Notes under the pieces: model-generated | What the model was told of the DNA's origin: nothing | Seen by the model: the letters and a program-made list of their open reading frames with translations, nothing else | Databases searched by the model: none | Assembly: GCA_013365325.1 (NCBI GenBank) | Contig: JABVXV010000220.1 | Location: 1 to 64,000 of the forward strand | DNA length: 64,000 nt | Direction: 5' to 3' | Source of the DNA: Dipetalonema caudispina | Lineage: Eukaryota > Nematoda > Chromadorea > Rhabditida > Onchocercidae | Shown: one piece after another, positions 1 to 12,300 of the stretch | Position numbering within the stretch: the first letter of the stretch is position 1 | How the letters are laid out: every line of letters begins with the position of its first letter | Position numbers and translations under genes: made by a program

Positions 1-1230
1 CAATAGTTAAGTGAAGAGATGTTAAAGCGAATATTTTGCTTACCTTTTGGTATGAAAAGTCTTCATTTTTAATGTTTTCTCTATGCATTGAAGTTTTAGT
101 TTTAATCTAATCTGAAAAATGGTAGACTAAAAGATGAAGAAATCCAAATGGTTGTCTACAACTTTCTCACATCGGACTTTTCAAATCATAATCAAATGAA
201 CTTTTAAACAGTGCATCCAACATCATCAGGTAACAGAAGACGACCACAATTGTCATTTTCAAGTAAATTTTAGCTGAGCAAAAGCTTACTCATTTCTGAT
301 TTGAAGGCATTTGTAAGCTGGTTGAAGAGGTTTTTAAAATAAAATTAATTTATATTAAGATTTTTGAAATAAAAAAATCTGCAAAGAAATTTGGCTTTTC
401 GGAAAGAAGCTGTCATCAAGCTTTTCAATGTTTAATTCCCTTTCTCTAATCGTTACACTACACAACAAAATAGTTTATAACAAAATATATTAGACATTTT
501 CAAGAAGTAATGATAGCAACTAATAATTATTAATATCAGTGATAGGTAAAAATAAGTTTTATACAATTTATATTTGAAATTCTAATAACTTAATAGCTCA
601 TTCACAGAGTACAATAGCTAATTCTTTGCATCTGTAGCAATCGCGTAGAAGAAATGGTAGGCTGTAAATGCACTGCTAATACAGAAAGCTAGCTAACCGA
701 AGTGATCTGCGACTTTTTATGGAAATAACGTAAGCATTGAAAGCAAAGCACATTGCATTACAATCTTAATCGTAAACAAAGTTAAACGATTTATTTTACC
801 TTCGATCTTGTAATATGCATTAAAAGCGATTTATACGAGGAATTAATTGAATAAGAGATGAAACACAAATTACTTCATTTATTTAAACATATATTATTTC
901 AGTTTTCGCAACATTTATTCGAATTGCAATGAATTTCCAATCATTTCCTTTGCAGAAAAATGTTTATAGGAACTCCGGTGAATTAATTAAACTATCGAAA
1001 CGAGGTACGAATAAAAGTGAGATATGCTAGATTTGAATTTACAATTTTTGAACAGAAAGAATAAACCACGAAATATGTGTCGAAAGAAGACAAGGAAAGA
1101 ATTTAAAAGAAGTGCAGCAGTGCAGAATTAAGATTTTGTAATAACACTGAGACAGAATCAATCGTCTTGGCAAAATTTCAAATCTTATTAAGCAAATACA
1201 GGTAGAGTACCTATTCGGGTACGTATTAAA
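1..1230. other. AT-rich DNA without a supported gene
   Basis: I see no convincing exon here. The only weak hint is on the minus strand: an ATG at 66 opens eight codons (MKTFHTKR) and is followed by a good donor (GTAAGC, ending at 43). This could be the first exon of a gene running off the left edge, but nothing else supports it. Confidence 0.4.
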
Positions 1231-1235
1231 CATTT

Positions 1236-2056
1236 TGTCGCGAAATCTAAATGAATTTCGCGAAGGAAGGGATAAAACATTTCTTACAATCAAAGTAATT
1301 GATATTTCATTTCGTAATGAACCAATTCATCTTATAAATTGTTAACATAAACCATTTAACTTATACTCATCCTTGTCTAAGATGAGATATTAACAATGCG
1401 TCTTTGTTGTATGTGGTTAAGATATGCTTAAATCAGATCCGACAGCAATATATTATCCTTTGTTCATATCCTTAAAATAAGATTGTGACATTGTCCTTTG
1501 TTCATATGTTAAGCTATGATTGTGACATTGTCCTTTGTTTCATATGCTTAAGCAAGGATTGTAAAACACTGTTCTTTGTGTTATATACTTACAACAAGGT
1601 TACAATAATGCTTCCTGTAAGCCACTCCCAATATCCACACATATATATACAAGGGTCACGGCTATATGGGACTCATTTTTCACATTTCGACTCATTTCCA
1701 TTCACATTCCCTCTCATTCCACTCTGTTCACTCACTCCACTCTTTGGCTTACTTACTCAATCATCTTACGATTCACTCAATCTTCACTTAGTCACCTCAT
1801 TCACTTACAAAGCTACAACCTATTCACTTCCATCTCTCCTATTTTATTCCTTTAACTGAGAGCTTCCGACCACGAGTCAGTTCAGTGACTTTAACATATT
1901 ACGCATTAAAATTATTATAACAATTGTTGGTATTAATTGCTGTGTTATTCAATAAATACTATATTCATATATTTGTCGTGATTCTCAAACAAGAGGACTG
2001 TACTGTCTTCAACAAATTTCAGATTTCTTCTACCACAAATTAAAACTTTCACGACA
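1236..2056 (+). mobile_element. Solo LTR of a retrotransposon, copy 1
   Basis: An 821-bp repeat begins TGTCGCGAAAT and ends CACGACA, so the ends carry the TG...CA of an LTR and a TGTCG/CGACA inverted terminal repeat. It is bracketed by a perfect 5-bp target duplication, CATTT at 1231-1235 and 2057-2061. Inside are a palindromic start (TCGCGAAAT against ATTTCGCGA), a TATA-like run near 1640 and an AATAAA signal near 1951, laid out like an LTR promoter and poly(A) site. The same sequence recurs at 45015-45656, and shorter parts at 7875-8130 and near 16200. No internal retroelement genes flank it, so it is a solo LTR left by recombination. The open frame at 1485-1859 is just repeat sequence and I do not call it a gene. 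The superfamily (Gypsy or Pao/BEL) cannot be told from the LTR alone. Confidence 0.85.
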
Positions 2057-2061
2057 CATTT

Positions 2062-3103
2062 CATCTTTTTTCACTTATAGTAAAATCCAAGTTATTGGAT
2101 TAATTTTCAGCTAAGCCAAATTTGACTTTCATTATTTTCTCTATTAATTTTTCCAAGTTGTTTAAGTCAAGATGATTAAGTGCTTATCAATAACAATAAC
2201 TGATAAGAAAGGGTGTCGGAAATAGAAAGAGGGAATGAAAAGAGAAGAGAAAAAGATGACGCTTTTATCTGCAAGACTTGGCACATTCCTGAATAAAATT
2301 GGAACTTTTTGTCGTCTAACTTCGATTAAAATGAAAATTAGCGAAGATAATATGCGCATAATTCGATTATTCAAGACATTGAGTAAAATTTAACAGGTCG
2401 TATTCATGTTTAACTAGTTGATGGAAGTTGGCTTGCAAAAATTTGGTCACAGATTCAATATCCTTTGCAATTTACCTTAAGTTGAACTATACCTTATTAA
2501 TAGGTCCGAAAATTCAGGGTTTTTCGGAATTTTTGATTAATAGAACGAATTATTTAAATTTTTATTCCATTAATGCAAATTTAAGTGGATGTTAAATAAA
2601 TTTAACACTTCCTATCTGGATATCTACGGTCAGATTTCATAATTCATTGATAGGGATAGCCGGTTATTGTTCTTAGTAGAGAATTAGCTTAAAGCGTCTA
2701 TGTCAGGAGATATAATAAAGTTTTCAAAAAATAAAAGCAGAATTTCGAATGATGATAAACAAAAAACAATTCATTTAGTGAGCCTTGATCAGGTAACAAA
2801 ATGCTAATCTCTTCATTTTAAATAATAAAATTTGACGTTTACAAGGAAAGCTTAATTTGACTTTACGATGAGAGTTTTACAATAGCTACCTTTTCATTCT
2901 AATCTCAAGATAAATTGTCCGAAAAGTTCACTGCGAACGAATAACTTCCGAAATAAAAAATCAGCTTAATATGCAATAGAAAAAAAAAAAAAAAATGAAC
3001 AGATGTCATTCTATTAAATGATATAAAATATGACAAAATTAAGATAAGTGGAATTAAAATGCTGGTCAAATTTAGATCAGATTCGATCATTACTAGCAGA
3101 ATA
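2062..3103. other. Intergenic, no gene seen
   Basis: AT-rich DNA between the solo LTR and the MSP-domain gene. Short open frames have random-looking composition. It presumably includes the upstream region of the next gene. Confidence 0.45.
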
Positions 3104-4820
3104 ATGAAGCAAAGCATCAGAAGGTACAGAAGTGTATTTTAGAGAGAAACATAGAAAAATTACTACTACTAAATTTAAATGATCAACCACTAAAGAATTA
3201 TTTGATTATATTTATAGAGATACGTATGTTTTGACGTGGAAAAATTAACAAATGCAAAACAGGAAGTGAAATTACGACGTTGCAAAGGTATTGAGAATGA
3301 TATTGCATGGCGTATGCGAACAAATGTACCCACTCGATATCTCATTAATCCATCCAGAGGTTTCATTCAAAATGATGAACCTGTTACGGTAATTAAAATA
3401 TTAATGTATGATATTTCCACCAACATTTCTTACAAAACTATTAACTATTTTGAAATTTGAAATATTTGATGAAACATAATTTCAAATGATGATTAGTTCT
3501 GAATTTCAAATGATGATTAGTTCTACTATATTCATTTGAATATTTAATTATATTTTGAATATTACTGCTCTTTTAGTCTAATTAGCAGTTAAATGAGCAT
3601 GATTGAATCATATTTACGTTTAATTTCGAATCGAATACACTAATATACTAATGATCCATCAACTCTTTCGGCACTTGTTTTTTTCTTTCCAATGACATTT
3701 AATTATAGTAATTAAAATAAAAAAAGAAAAACTACAGTTAACAATCGAATTGGTAGAAAATAAGTTCCATCCCAATCATAAACTAACGCTTCAAGCGATT
3801 GCAATGATCGATGGTTGTAATGAGCGAACAATTTGGAAGCATCAAAATGCTAAAAATTACGATAAAATACAAGTGATACGATTAAAATTGAGCACAGTAT
3901 TGATAAATATCGAAACATCTAAATATGAGGTTGTTCAATTTACCGAAGTAACAATTTTTGTTAAAGGAACTCATCTGATCACATAACGTTATAATTATTA
4001 ATTACAGTAATATTGAATCATTAGATTAATTCTAATCGTATCAGCTGATAAAAAATGCATATATTATCAAATCATATCCTATTTTTATCAAAAAAAATAT
4101 TATCAAGTCATATCCTAATTTTAATGGAATCGTATTCTGAAATATTTTGCAGAAATTTCCTTTGAAAGCTTTAAAAATTTGAACAAAAACTTAGTATTTT
4201 TTGTAATTACCTATAACCTGTGATTGTAAAAGAAGAGAAGTTGAAAATAGAAGTTTTATTAATGCAAATTTAGGAAGAAAATCTTGCAATGGGAGTAGAA
4301 AATATGAAAAATCTTATAGAACATAGTACAACTACCGGATTTGAACGTATTCAAGAACTAGAAAAATTTTTGAATATGTTAGAAAAGGATTTCAATGATG
4401 TTCGAAAAAATATCGAACGAACGAAACGTTTGAAGGCAATCTTGGAAAAAGCATTAGATTCACGGTAATTAAATAAATCTAACATAAGCATTAATTGAAT
4501 TTAACATCAGAAGTATGAAAGAACCAAAAAATGGTTTAAAAAAAAAAACACTGATATACTGTAATGATTTTGACGTTTAAAGAATTTGAATTAGCTTCGA
4601 AAATTTTCATTTTATTAATTCAATATTTCCAATTTCAGTGAAGTTTTTTCAACTTAATTGCAGCAAATTAACTTTGGTTGAATTGAAACGAAGAGTAATG
4701 GAAAGTGATCAAGAAACGAAAAAATTAAAAAAAGAACTTGAAGATAAAGAAACGGAATTACAACTTGCCCAACAAATACAAACGAATAGCTTTGCTCATC
4801 CGGCATGTCGAATTTCATAA
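3104..4820 (+). CDS. MSP-domain protein with C-terminal coiled coil (VAP-like)
   Basis: Four phase-compatible exons are clear: 3218/3220-3388, 3738-3872, 4274-4464 and 4664-4820 (stop TAA). A possible start exon is 3104-3123 (ATG, donor GTACAG, phase 2), joining an acceptor at 3219 and giving about 223 residues. The first half is a major sperm protein domain. The block around VPTRYLINPSRGFI matches the family pattern 'TAP.RY.V.P..G.I', and NHKLTLQAIA plus ERTIWK match the following strands. The second half is charged and helical (KKLKKELEDKETELQLAQ), a coiled coil as in VAP proteins. VAPs bind FFAT motifs at ER contact sites and normally end in a membrane anchor. Here the protein stops at AHPACRIS with no hydrophobic segment, so it is probably soluble. 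The start exon is the uncertain part. An AATAAA lies about 100 bp past the stop. Confidence 0.75.
3478..3524. repeat. Perfect 24-bp tandem duplication in an intron
   Basis: A 23-24 bp unit containing CAAATGATGATTAGTTCT occurs twice in direct succession in intron 1 of the MSP-domain gene. It looks like a recent slippage product. Confidence 0.8.
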
Positions 4821-5290
4821 ATTATCCGTTTCGTTACTCTGTCAATTAATGCCAAATGTGCAAATGTAAACAAAATTAAATGAGCTTCTCAAAATTACTA
4901 CCAATTAAATCTTTTCTAATAAAATTCAATAAAAGTATGATGATAGGTGTGCTTTACCATGTAAACTATTGAACTATTAAACTGAATGAAATCAAAATCT
5001 GCTGAATGCTATCGGAATAAAAATGAATGAATGATTAGGTGAATTTCTTTCAAATTTTCCATATTTCACGAATTTTTTAAATTCATGAAATGTAAAAAGC
5101 ACTGTTTTTAATTCACATTTGATCAATGATCGCATGAAACAGGATGAATTGTGACAGCAACATCTTTCTAAATTGTTCATCTGTTTATTTTATTCCGAAA
5201 AGTTTTACACTTAAGTTAAATATGATCAAGTTACGGTTGCTGAAAACTGATAAATGTATATGACATTGGCATATCACACGTAAGGTACGC

Positions 5291-5654
5291 TTAAATAAGC
5301 GGTTCTTCCACTTCATCATCAAGTGTCGGTTCATCGTTCGTCTCAAAAAGCCTGCATTTATTTTCTTTAATTTTGACATGCAAATTTGAACGCATTACGG
5401 TATTGAACGGTTTTTCATTGTCCATTTCATGAACTGATTTGATCTCTTCCGCTTCTTTTTCCATTTCCATTTTCTTTTCCTGCAATTTATTTTATAGCAG
5501 CTTTTTTGAAATGAGTTGTATATCCTTCAATTTTAGTTATTCAACAGTTAACCTAAGCAAATACGGATGATAAATTTCTATGGATGATACCTTACAAAGT
5601 TCATCAATATTGCCCATCTTTTTAACTTTTTTCATCGGTATAATATCTGCTTTA
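5291..5654 (-). CDS. Small acidic/charged protein, C-terminal exons
   Basis: Two exons join in phase. Exon 5591-5654 (incoming phase 2) encodes KKVKKMGNIDELCK and ends at donor GTATCA. Exon 5291-5479 encodes a Glu/Lys-rich stretch (KKMEMEKEAEEIK) and ends in an acidic tail, DDEVEEPLI, then TAA. Intron length is 111 bp with a clean TTGCAG acceptor. No signal peptide, membrane segment or known domain is visible. The 5' exons were not found, so this is a partial model. I do not recognise the family. The lysine-rich then glutamate-rich composition is typical of small intracellular helical proteins. Confidence 0.45.
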
Positions 5655-5970
5655 CTGCAATTTAAACACTTTCATTACTTAATTCTCCTGGAAGATAATA
5701 AACTTAGAAGGTAGGATAGGGAAGCTATTAAAATTTAAAGTTAGAAGACAACATTATTAGCAGTGATATCACAAATTTTTTTTTTTAACATTACAAATAT
5801 TACTAGAATTATGCTTGAATTCATTAACGGATTTCAATTCCTAATTTTGCAGGTGATAGGAGGAAATAAGGAGAGTGCTGAAGTAAATTTAAGAAGTCCC
5901 AACATATTTCTACATCTCAAGACCGAAACTTTCCAAAAAATGAAATTTATAGAGGAATGTTTCAAGTCAC

Positions 5971-6791
5971 TCACTCTCGATCGCTTTCTTCAGATCCCTC
6001 AACTTGAGTTTGATCATCTTTCCTTTGTTCTTCTTTCTACAACATAAATAATGGTGGCATCATAATTAAATTTCATTCTTTTTTCTTATTTTTGACTATT
6101 TCAAACGTTGAAAAGTGCAGTCGATGCTATATGTTAGCCATTTTAAAATTAAAAAATATGGAACGTTTATAGCTTTATTCTTAGCTTAACCTTATGACGC
6201 GGACACTAATCATATCAATGTAAATACAATTCGAAGCATACAATTACATTATCCATAATCAACATTTATCTTTTAGCTATTACTATTCAAAACAGGCAAC
6301 AATCATTTTTAGAAAGAAATTGAAAATTTGTAATAACAACAAAAAAAAGTTAAATGCAGAAGATAGTAACCTTTTGATTCGTTTTTGCTCCTTTCGTTAA
6401 AAAGTTTTTAGTGTTTGCTTTTTCATCCTATAATTTATTCACTTTTTTTTTGCAAATATTGATAAAGTTTTGCTTTTTTTTACTTTCAGATGAATTTTTC
6501 AAAAAATTTCTTTCGATACATATCTATCTATATGTTTACTGTTTGCTTGTACAATTACTCTAAATTTCCTCATATTCATTGTACTTCATTTTTCGAGAAA
6601 TATTTATTATCACTAACAGTTTTCTGTAGATTTATTTCTGGAGCAGTTTGTGCAATGTTACCAGTTGTATCATTTGAAGTTTCTACTACCACATTTGCCG
6701 CTTTTGTTTTAGTTTTAGTTTTAGCTTTCTTCTTTCGACAACATATTTGTAGGGTTGATAAAATCATCAATACAAACAAACTTTGCGCCAT
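5971..6791 (-). CDS. Small N-terminally anchored membrane protein
   Basis: Exon 1 (6618-6791) starts MAQSLFVLMILSTLQICC, a hydrophobic N-terminal segment followed at once by RKKKAKTKTKTKAA, the positive-inside signature of a signal anchor. Donor GTTAGT at 6617 is in phase 0. It joins exon 2 (5971-6036, acceptor TTGTAG), which gives KEEQRKDDQTQVEGSEESDRE and TGA. The product is 79 residues: a membrane anchor, a basic linker and an acidic tail. It could also be a short secreted protein, but the segment after the hydrophobic stretch is too basic for a typical cleavage site. I see no known domain. The intron of 581 bp and matching phases support the join. Confidence 0.55.
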
Positions 6792-6831
6792 TTCCCATAA
6801 TATACTTGATAATACTGTAGAAATGGTGTGA

Positions 6832-7870
6832 AATTGAGAGTGAAATAAATTTTAAAATGCTTTTTCTTTTTTTGAATTCTTTTTCACAATCCATCTATAG
6901 CTGAGTGTGCTTGGAACAACTTGTAAATATGCAAATGAACAGACATAAATATTAATGGAGAAAAAAGAAACAAAGCTAAATACCTTATAACACAAAGCTT
7001 TTTGAAATATTTAAATTTGATTAACTGTTTCAATAATATTTTAGAATTTAATCATTTCTGCTAACTCTGGCGCATAAAGAGTTGATAATAATTATGTCAA
7101 CTTCAAAGTACCATACCCTCGAAGTGACTGAAAATTTGCAACCCCATTTGTAGGGTATTTGCTGATATCGCTCCACCGTTATTTTAATCCTTATTGCCGT
7201 AGCAATAGAAAGAAGTAGAGACTTCCAAAGGCAATTTTAAGAATTATAAAAGTTGCAATAGCATACAACCACTTATCATTCTTATATATATTATTTTCTT
7301 CTGGATAGAAAAGAAATTGAATATGGAAATTTTAAGAATTTTCAAAGAATACCGTCATAAGAGCATATTTTTTGTTCCAAACATTCTTAATGAGAGAAGT
7401 AACTAATGCTTATCCTGTTATCAAATATTTGTCAATTTTTTGTCTTTGTTTTAGCCCTATGGTTTTATTGCCTTTCAAGCTGTTATGGATCTATTGAAAA
7501 ATAGCACTAATAGCGAATCAGTCATACAGCGTCTGTCACAATTTGTTTATTCTCTCTCTATTTATTTTTCAAACTTTGGCATTTTCACAAATATGACTTA
7601 ATGAAAATGATTTCGAAGTACTCAAATTATGCTGAATAAATTCCAAGAAATACACAAAAATGTAACCAATGAGTGCCATATTTCTCCTTAAGTACCATAT
7701 CATTTTTTCAAGGATCATTTTTCTTCCAACAAAACTTTAATTAGCTACAATATGCCAGTTAACTGATAAGCATATCACAATTGTTTTCTGCGATCTATTC
7801 AATGATTCCGGAACTACATTAAACCATATTTCAACATTAATTAGCTATTGCCATTATCATAGCATCACGA
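6832..7870. other. Intergenic, no gene seen
   Basis: AT-rich spacer between the small membrane-protein gene and the short LTR copy. No exon with convincing composition was found on either strand. Confidence 0.45.
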
Positions 7871-7874
7871 AAAT

Positions 7875-8130
7875 TGTCGCGAAATCTAAATAAATTTCGC
7901 GAAGGAAGGAATAATACATTTCTTGTAATTAAAGTAATTGATGTTTCATTTCGTAATGAACCAATTCATCTTACAAATTGTTAACATAAATCATTTAACT
8001 TATACTCATCTTGTCTAAGATGAGATATCAACACAATGCGTCTTTGTTGTCTATGGTTAGGATATGCTTAAATCAGATCCGACAGCAACGCACTGTCCTT
8101 TGTTCATATCGTTGAAATAAGATTGCAACA
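7875..8130 (+). mobile_element. Short LTR derivative, copy 2
   Basis: This 256-bp segment matches the first ~255 bp of the LTR at 1236-2056, beginning TGTCGCGAAATCTAAATAAA. It then stops at GCAACA, where the full copies continue. The flanks are both AAAAT (7870-7874 and 8131-8135), which looks like a 5-bp target duplication around the shortened element. Either the internal part was lost by recombination between CAACA and the terminal CGACA, or the AT-rich match is chance. Confidence 0.7.
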
Positions 8131-8605
8131 AAAATACTTAAGTTAAAATTTACGGAGGAATAATTAGGTTGTTATGTAATCAACAAATCTTTTAATTAAT
8201 ATTTATGTTATATCATTTTGGTTGCTTTTTCCTTGTTTAATGTTTTTGATATTTGTTCTTTAAAGGTTTATGCATTAAATGCAATGTTATCAGCAGCGGA
8301 AACTGCGAAAAAAAAAAAAAAAAAAATGGCATTATTACTATTTAGTAAACTGGCTCAAATTCCACAATATAGTCTAGCTCTGATATCGTGCTACAGATAC
8401 CTTTTTATGCCACTATATAAGCACTGATATGCCAATTCACTGATTTAGGTTGACATATCTTTCAAATTCCAATTATATCACTTGATCTATTTCATAGCTC
8501 TATAAAATTCAATAAATATACAAATCTAGCACTAAAATGATAATGCGATATTTGTGATTTCAACTTTTTAAAATATTGCAATGATGTTATTAGAGGAAAA
8601 AGTAT

Positions 8606-8829
8606 ATGATAATGAATATAAACGCAAAAAATCTGTTCAAGAATGCATCGAAGCAACGATTTGACGAGCTTGAAAAGGTTGTCCGATAACTTTTCCAGTT
8701 ATCAAAAGGATTTTTGCAACTTATGAGAGTTGCATAAACTTTCGAACCAATCGATCGTGTCGAATATTTTCTCAAATTTCAAAATTATCTATATGATTGC
8801 AAGCAAAAAATGATCCATTCACATTTTTA
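8606..8829 (+). pseudogene. Possible decayed coding fragment
   Basis: One reading frame holds three coding-like stretches in a row, separated by two TAA codons: ATG at 8606 leading to KQRFDELEKVVR, then LSKGFLQLMR, then a stretch including EPIDRVEYFLKFQNYLYDCK. The spaces are too short for introns. This could be a broken gene fragment or chance composition. I do not recognise a family. Confidence 0.2.
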
Positions 8830-9324
8830 AATATTTAAATTTCTTTCTTCACACTGAAAAATCATCAAATTTTGCAAAATACCAGATATTTCACCCTTTT
8901 TTTTTGCTTATTTTCTTTCTCAAAAATGGAATAATTGTTTTTAACAATGAATAGCAATAAAAGATGATTCCATTCTCTCTCAAAAAAAAAGGCGAAAAAA
9001 TTGACATTTCTAATTTGAAATGAAAAAGACTTCTCGATTTCTTGCCGACTTTTCTAGAAAATTGACGTAATTTGAGTGCTTGAATAATTTCCCAAGGTTG
9101 AAAGTGCAAGGTTTTACAAACATTATTTTCCATCTACGTTATTATTTTGCACCTTTTCTTTCTTTCTTTTTTTTTTTGAGCGATTTCAACACAATAAAAA
9201 TGTGCAAAAGAATTGAATCAAAAAAATCTTTGATTACTTCTGTGATTACTTTTATTCCAAGTTTTATTACAATTTTTCTCTTAGCATAATTTAACATTTT
9301 ACGCTTTATTATAGCTTCTGCAAG

Positions 9325-12300
9325 TCAATTTGTATCACTTTGCATTGCTTCCCAATCATATTGCAATTCTTCTGGCATATTTTTTGGTAACATTTTCTGC
9401 AAATAGAAACAAATTTTTCCTCGAATTTCATTTCAAATAGCAAATTTTTTTATAAGAAAATAAAAGCTCAAATTTGAACAAACTTCTTTTATTACTTTCA
9501 ATATCGAAGTTTGTAAGCGAGCAGACAACTTGCTGGTAGTGTCATAAGTTTTTAAGCTTATCAAACTGTTTTACTTAAACTTATCAAATTTTTAAAATTT
9601 TTTCAACCATCAACAAGTGTTAATTCAAGTTATACAACAAGCCACATATACTGCAGCGCTTCGATATCAATCACTGATTTCGTTGAATCAGTTAGTCACA
9701 TTTTTCGAAAACTAAAGATTTTTAATTCATTTTTAATTTTAAAAAAGCTACCCAAATAATAGAATATTTGTAACTCACGTTGAACTCTCTTATAAGAAGT
9801 TCATAATCAGGAATTTGATGATAATGCACTTGCGATAAATGTTTCATTATTGTCTCCATTTCTTTCGGCACTAATCTTAATTGAAGATTTTCGAAAAACA
9901 AATTCTGATTAAAATTATAAAAATCACACTCGCATTGTTTAATAGTGGAAAATCTCATCAATGCCGTACTTTATTAATGAATTATTGTCTATATCAGTGA
10001 TTCGGAAAGTGTTGGAGGAAAACTTATGAAATAATAATAGATTCCTTTTCACATAACGAATTTTCTTTCAAGCATAACTTCTCGTCTCCCTTTGTTTTTA
10101 TTAATTTTCAATCAGATTTTATTCTTCTTACTTATGTTTTCTTTTTCCTCATTACGTTTTATCACTATTCCAGAATAATTTTCCTCCCAATTCTCCCCGA
10201 AACAATGAAGCATTTTTCAAATTTTCCAACAATGAATAACACAAACGTAACTTAACTGAAATACTTAATACCCATTTATTAAACAACCAAATGGAGGATT
10301 TATTGTTGGGTAGAAAAATATTGAAAAGGATTTGAAAAAATCCTTATTTCCCTTCATATAATATTTGAGTGTTTTTCCAGTTCTTGCAAAATAATGTTTG
10401 GTGAAATTCTAAAAGAAATTTTCTACTCATAAAAAAAAGTTCATACAAAATTTAAAAAAATTTCCATATTATGTAACCTTCCAAATTCATCAAAGATGAC
10501 GTTTTTCTTGTATTTTGCAATCTCATTCGGTTCCACGAATGCACTCCATGGTAGGGTACCTTGAATAAGCTCGATCAACGAATAAAACAAACTCCAGAAA
10601 TCGTCAGCAGGACCCTAAAGATCATTTATTATTTGCACTTTTAATGTGATAAAATCATTTCAGTCACAAAGTTCACCTAGAATCGGTTTTACTGTCTAAA
10701 ATTCCTGAAAATATCGAACTAACTTCTAGAACTTGTCAATAGGAATAATGTAGCATTCCATCACTCCGCTTTAATAATTTAAGTAATTTTGCAAAACAAA
10801 AGCTGTTCAAAAATGAATGATGTAAAAATTGTATTTTTGGAGAAAGTTCGAAGTTTTGAAATATGCAATTAAATGTAATTTAAATGATTAATTAATTTAC
10901 CTACTAGCATCTAATCTAACGGATGGTATACTTTTACGTGTTATAAAATAAAGTAACCTGATCTCGCCTCTCGTGCACCGTAACGGATACATATCGCATA
11001 GTTCCACGAAAACCAGCATAATATCGTTCTTTTCGTACCATACCATCATCAAAACGATACTGCCGAGCCATACCGAAATCGACAATATAAATTGTTCGTT
11101 TGTGCGAATACAGCCCGATACAAATATTCGAAGGTTTTACATCACTAAAAATTTTGAGATTTTAGTAGCAGCAGTATGACCGGTTAGATCACTATGACCT
11201 TAAATAAATGATATTGACAGATGCCTCTCATCTGGTTGAACTTATTCATTCAACTGATCTAACTGAAAGAGAGAAGTTAACTATTTGTAGCAAATCATTA
11301 AAATTTTAAATCTACCATCAACCAACAATACTGCAAATTTTATTTGCCTCATAGTATCACTGTTGAATTACTACAAACTTATTTGATCCACAATATATCT
11401 GGAAGTTAGCGAGTATGAAGTAAAAATCACAGGGTTTATGAACGAAGTAATTCTCTATAGTGTACATTCCCTAATTCGATCCAATTTCTTGAAATAAATT
11501 AAAATTTAAATTTGCTTTTGCTTCTTTACAAATAGCAAATTCATGTACCGATGTATATATCCAATGTTGTGTACAGCTTTCAAAGCTGCCACCGATTGCA
11601 ATCCTACTTGTGAAACTGTTGAAATACTTAAACGTCTTTTTGGTTGACGTTTTCTCAGTTCACTCAAATTTTTTCCCAATATTTGCATGGCAATGAAATT
11701 GTAACCGCAGAAATTACCACTGGCATACTATAATGGTATTACAAATCAAAATATTACAGTTAATTTTGCTCTTTCGATTTAAGAAAAGTAATCATTTATT
11801 CTTATCAAAAACTCAGCAAAAATTTCTAAATTAATTTTCATCAAAAACCAAACACAAAAAAATTACCGTATCTGTCAAAAATGAAAAGCATAGTTAATTT
11901 CAAATTATTTAACACCAAAACTTCCAACCAACTCACTTTCACATTTAGAAAAATCAAAAAGGAACAAATAAGGGACAGAGTTAAAATTAGGGACAGAAAT
12001 TTTTATCAAATAAGTACATATAAAATGTCAACAAAATAACATTGAACAAAAAAATATAAATTATAATAGTAAACATTAGACTAGTGATTTCTTTGAAGAC
12101 CAATCGATAAATGTAAATTTAAAAAAGAAAGAAATTTACAAATTGTGGTATATGTGGTGTCCCTCGAAGTTTTAGCATCACTTGTTGTTCGAGTATCATG
12201 CGACCTGGTTCATGATCCTCTGGTTCAATTTTTATCGCTAGGACTGATTTGGTACGCTAAAAATTTAATTGACGGCTGATAGTGATTATAGTAGCGAAAC

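Noticed and set aside
1485..1859. 124-residue open frame
   Set aside because: It lies wholly inside the LTR repeat and has a Ser/Thr/Leu composition from TC-rich repeat DNA; the same region in copy 3 is broken.
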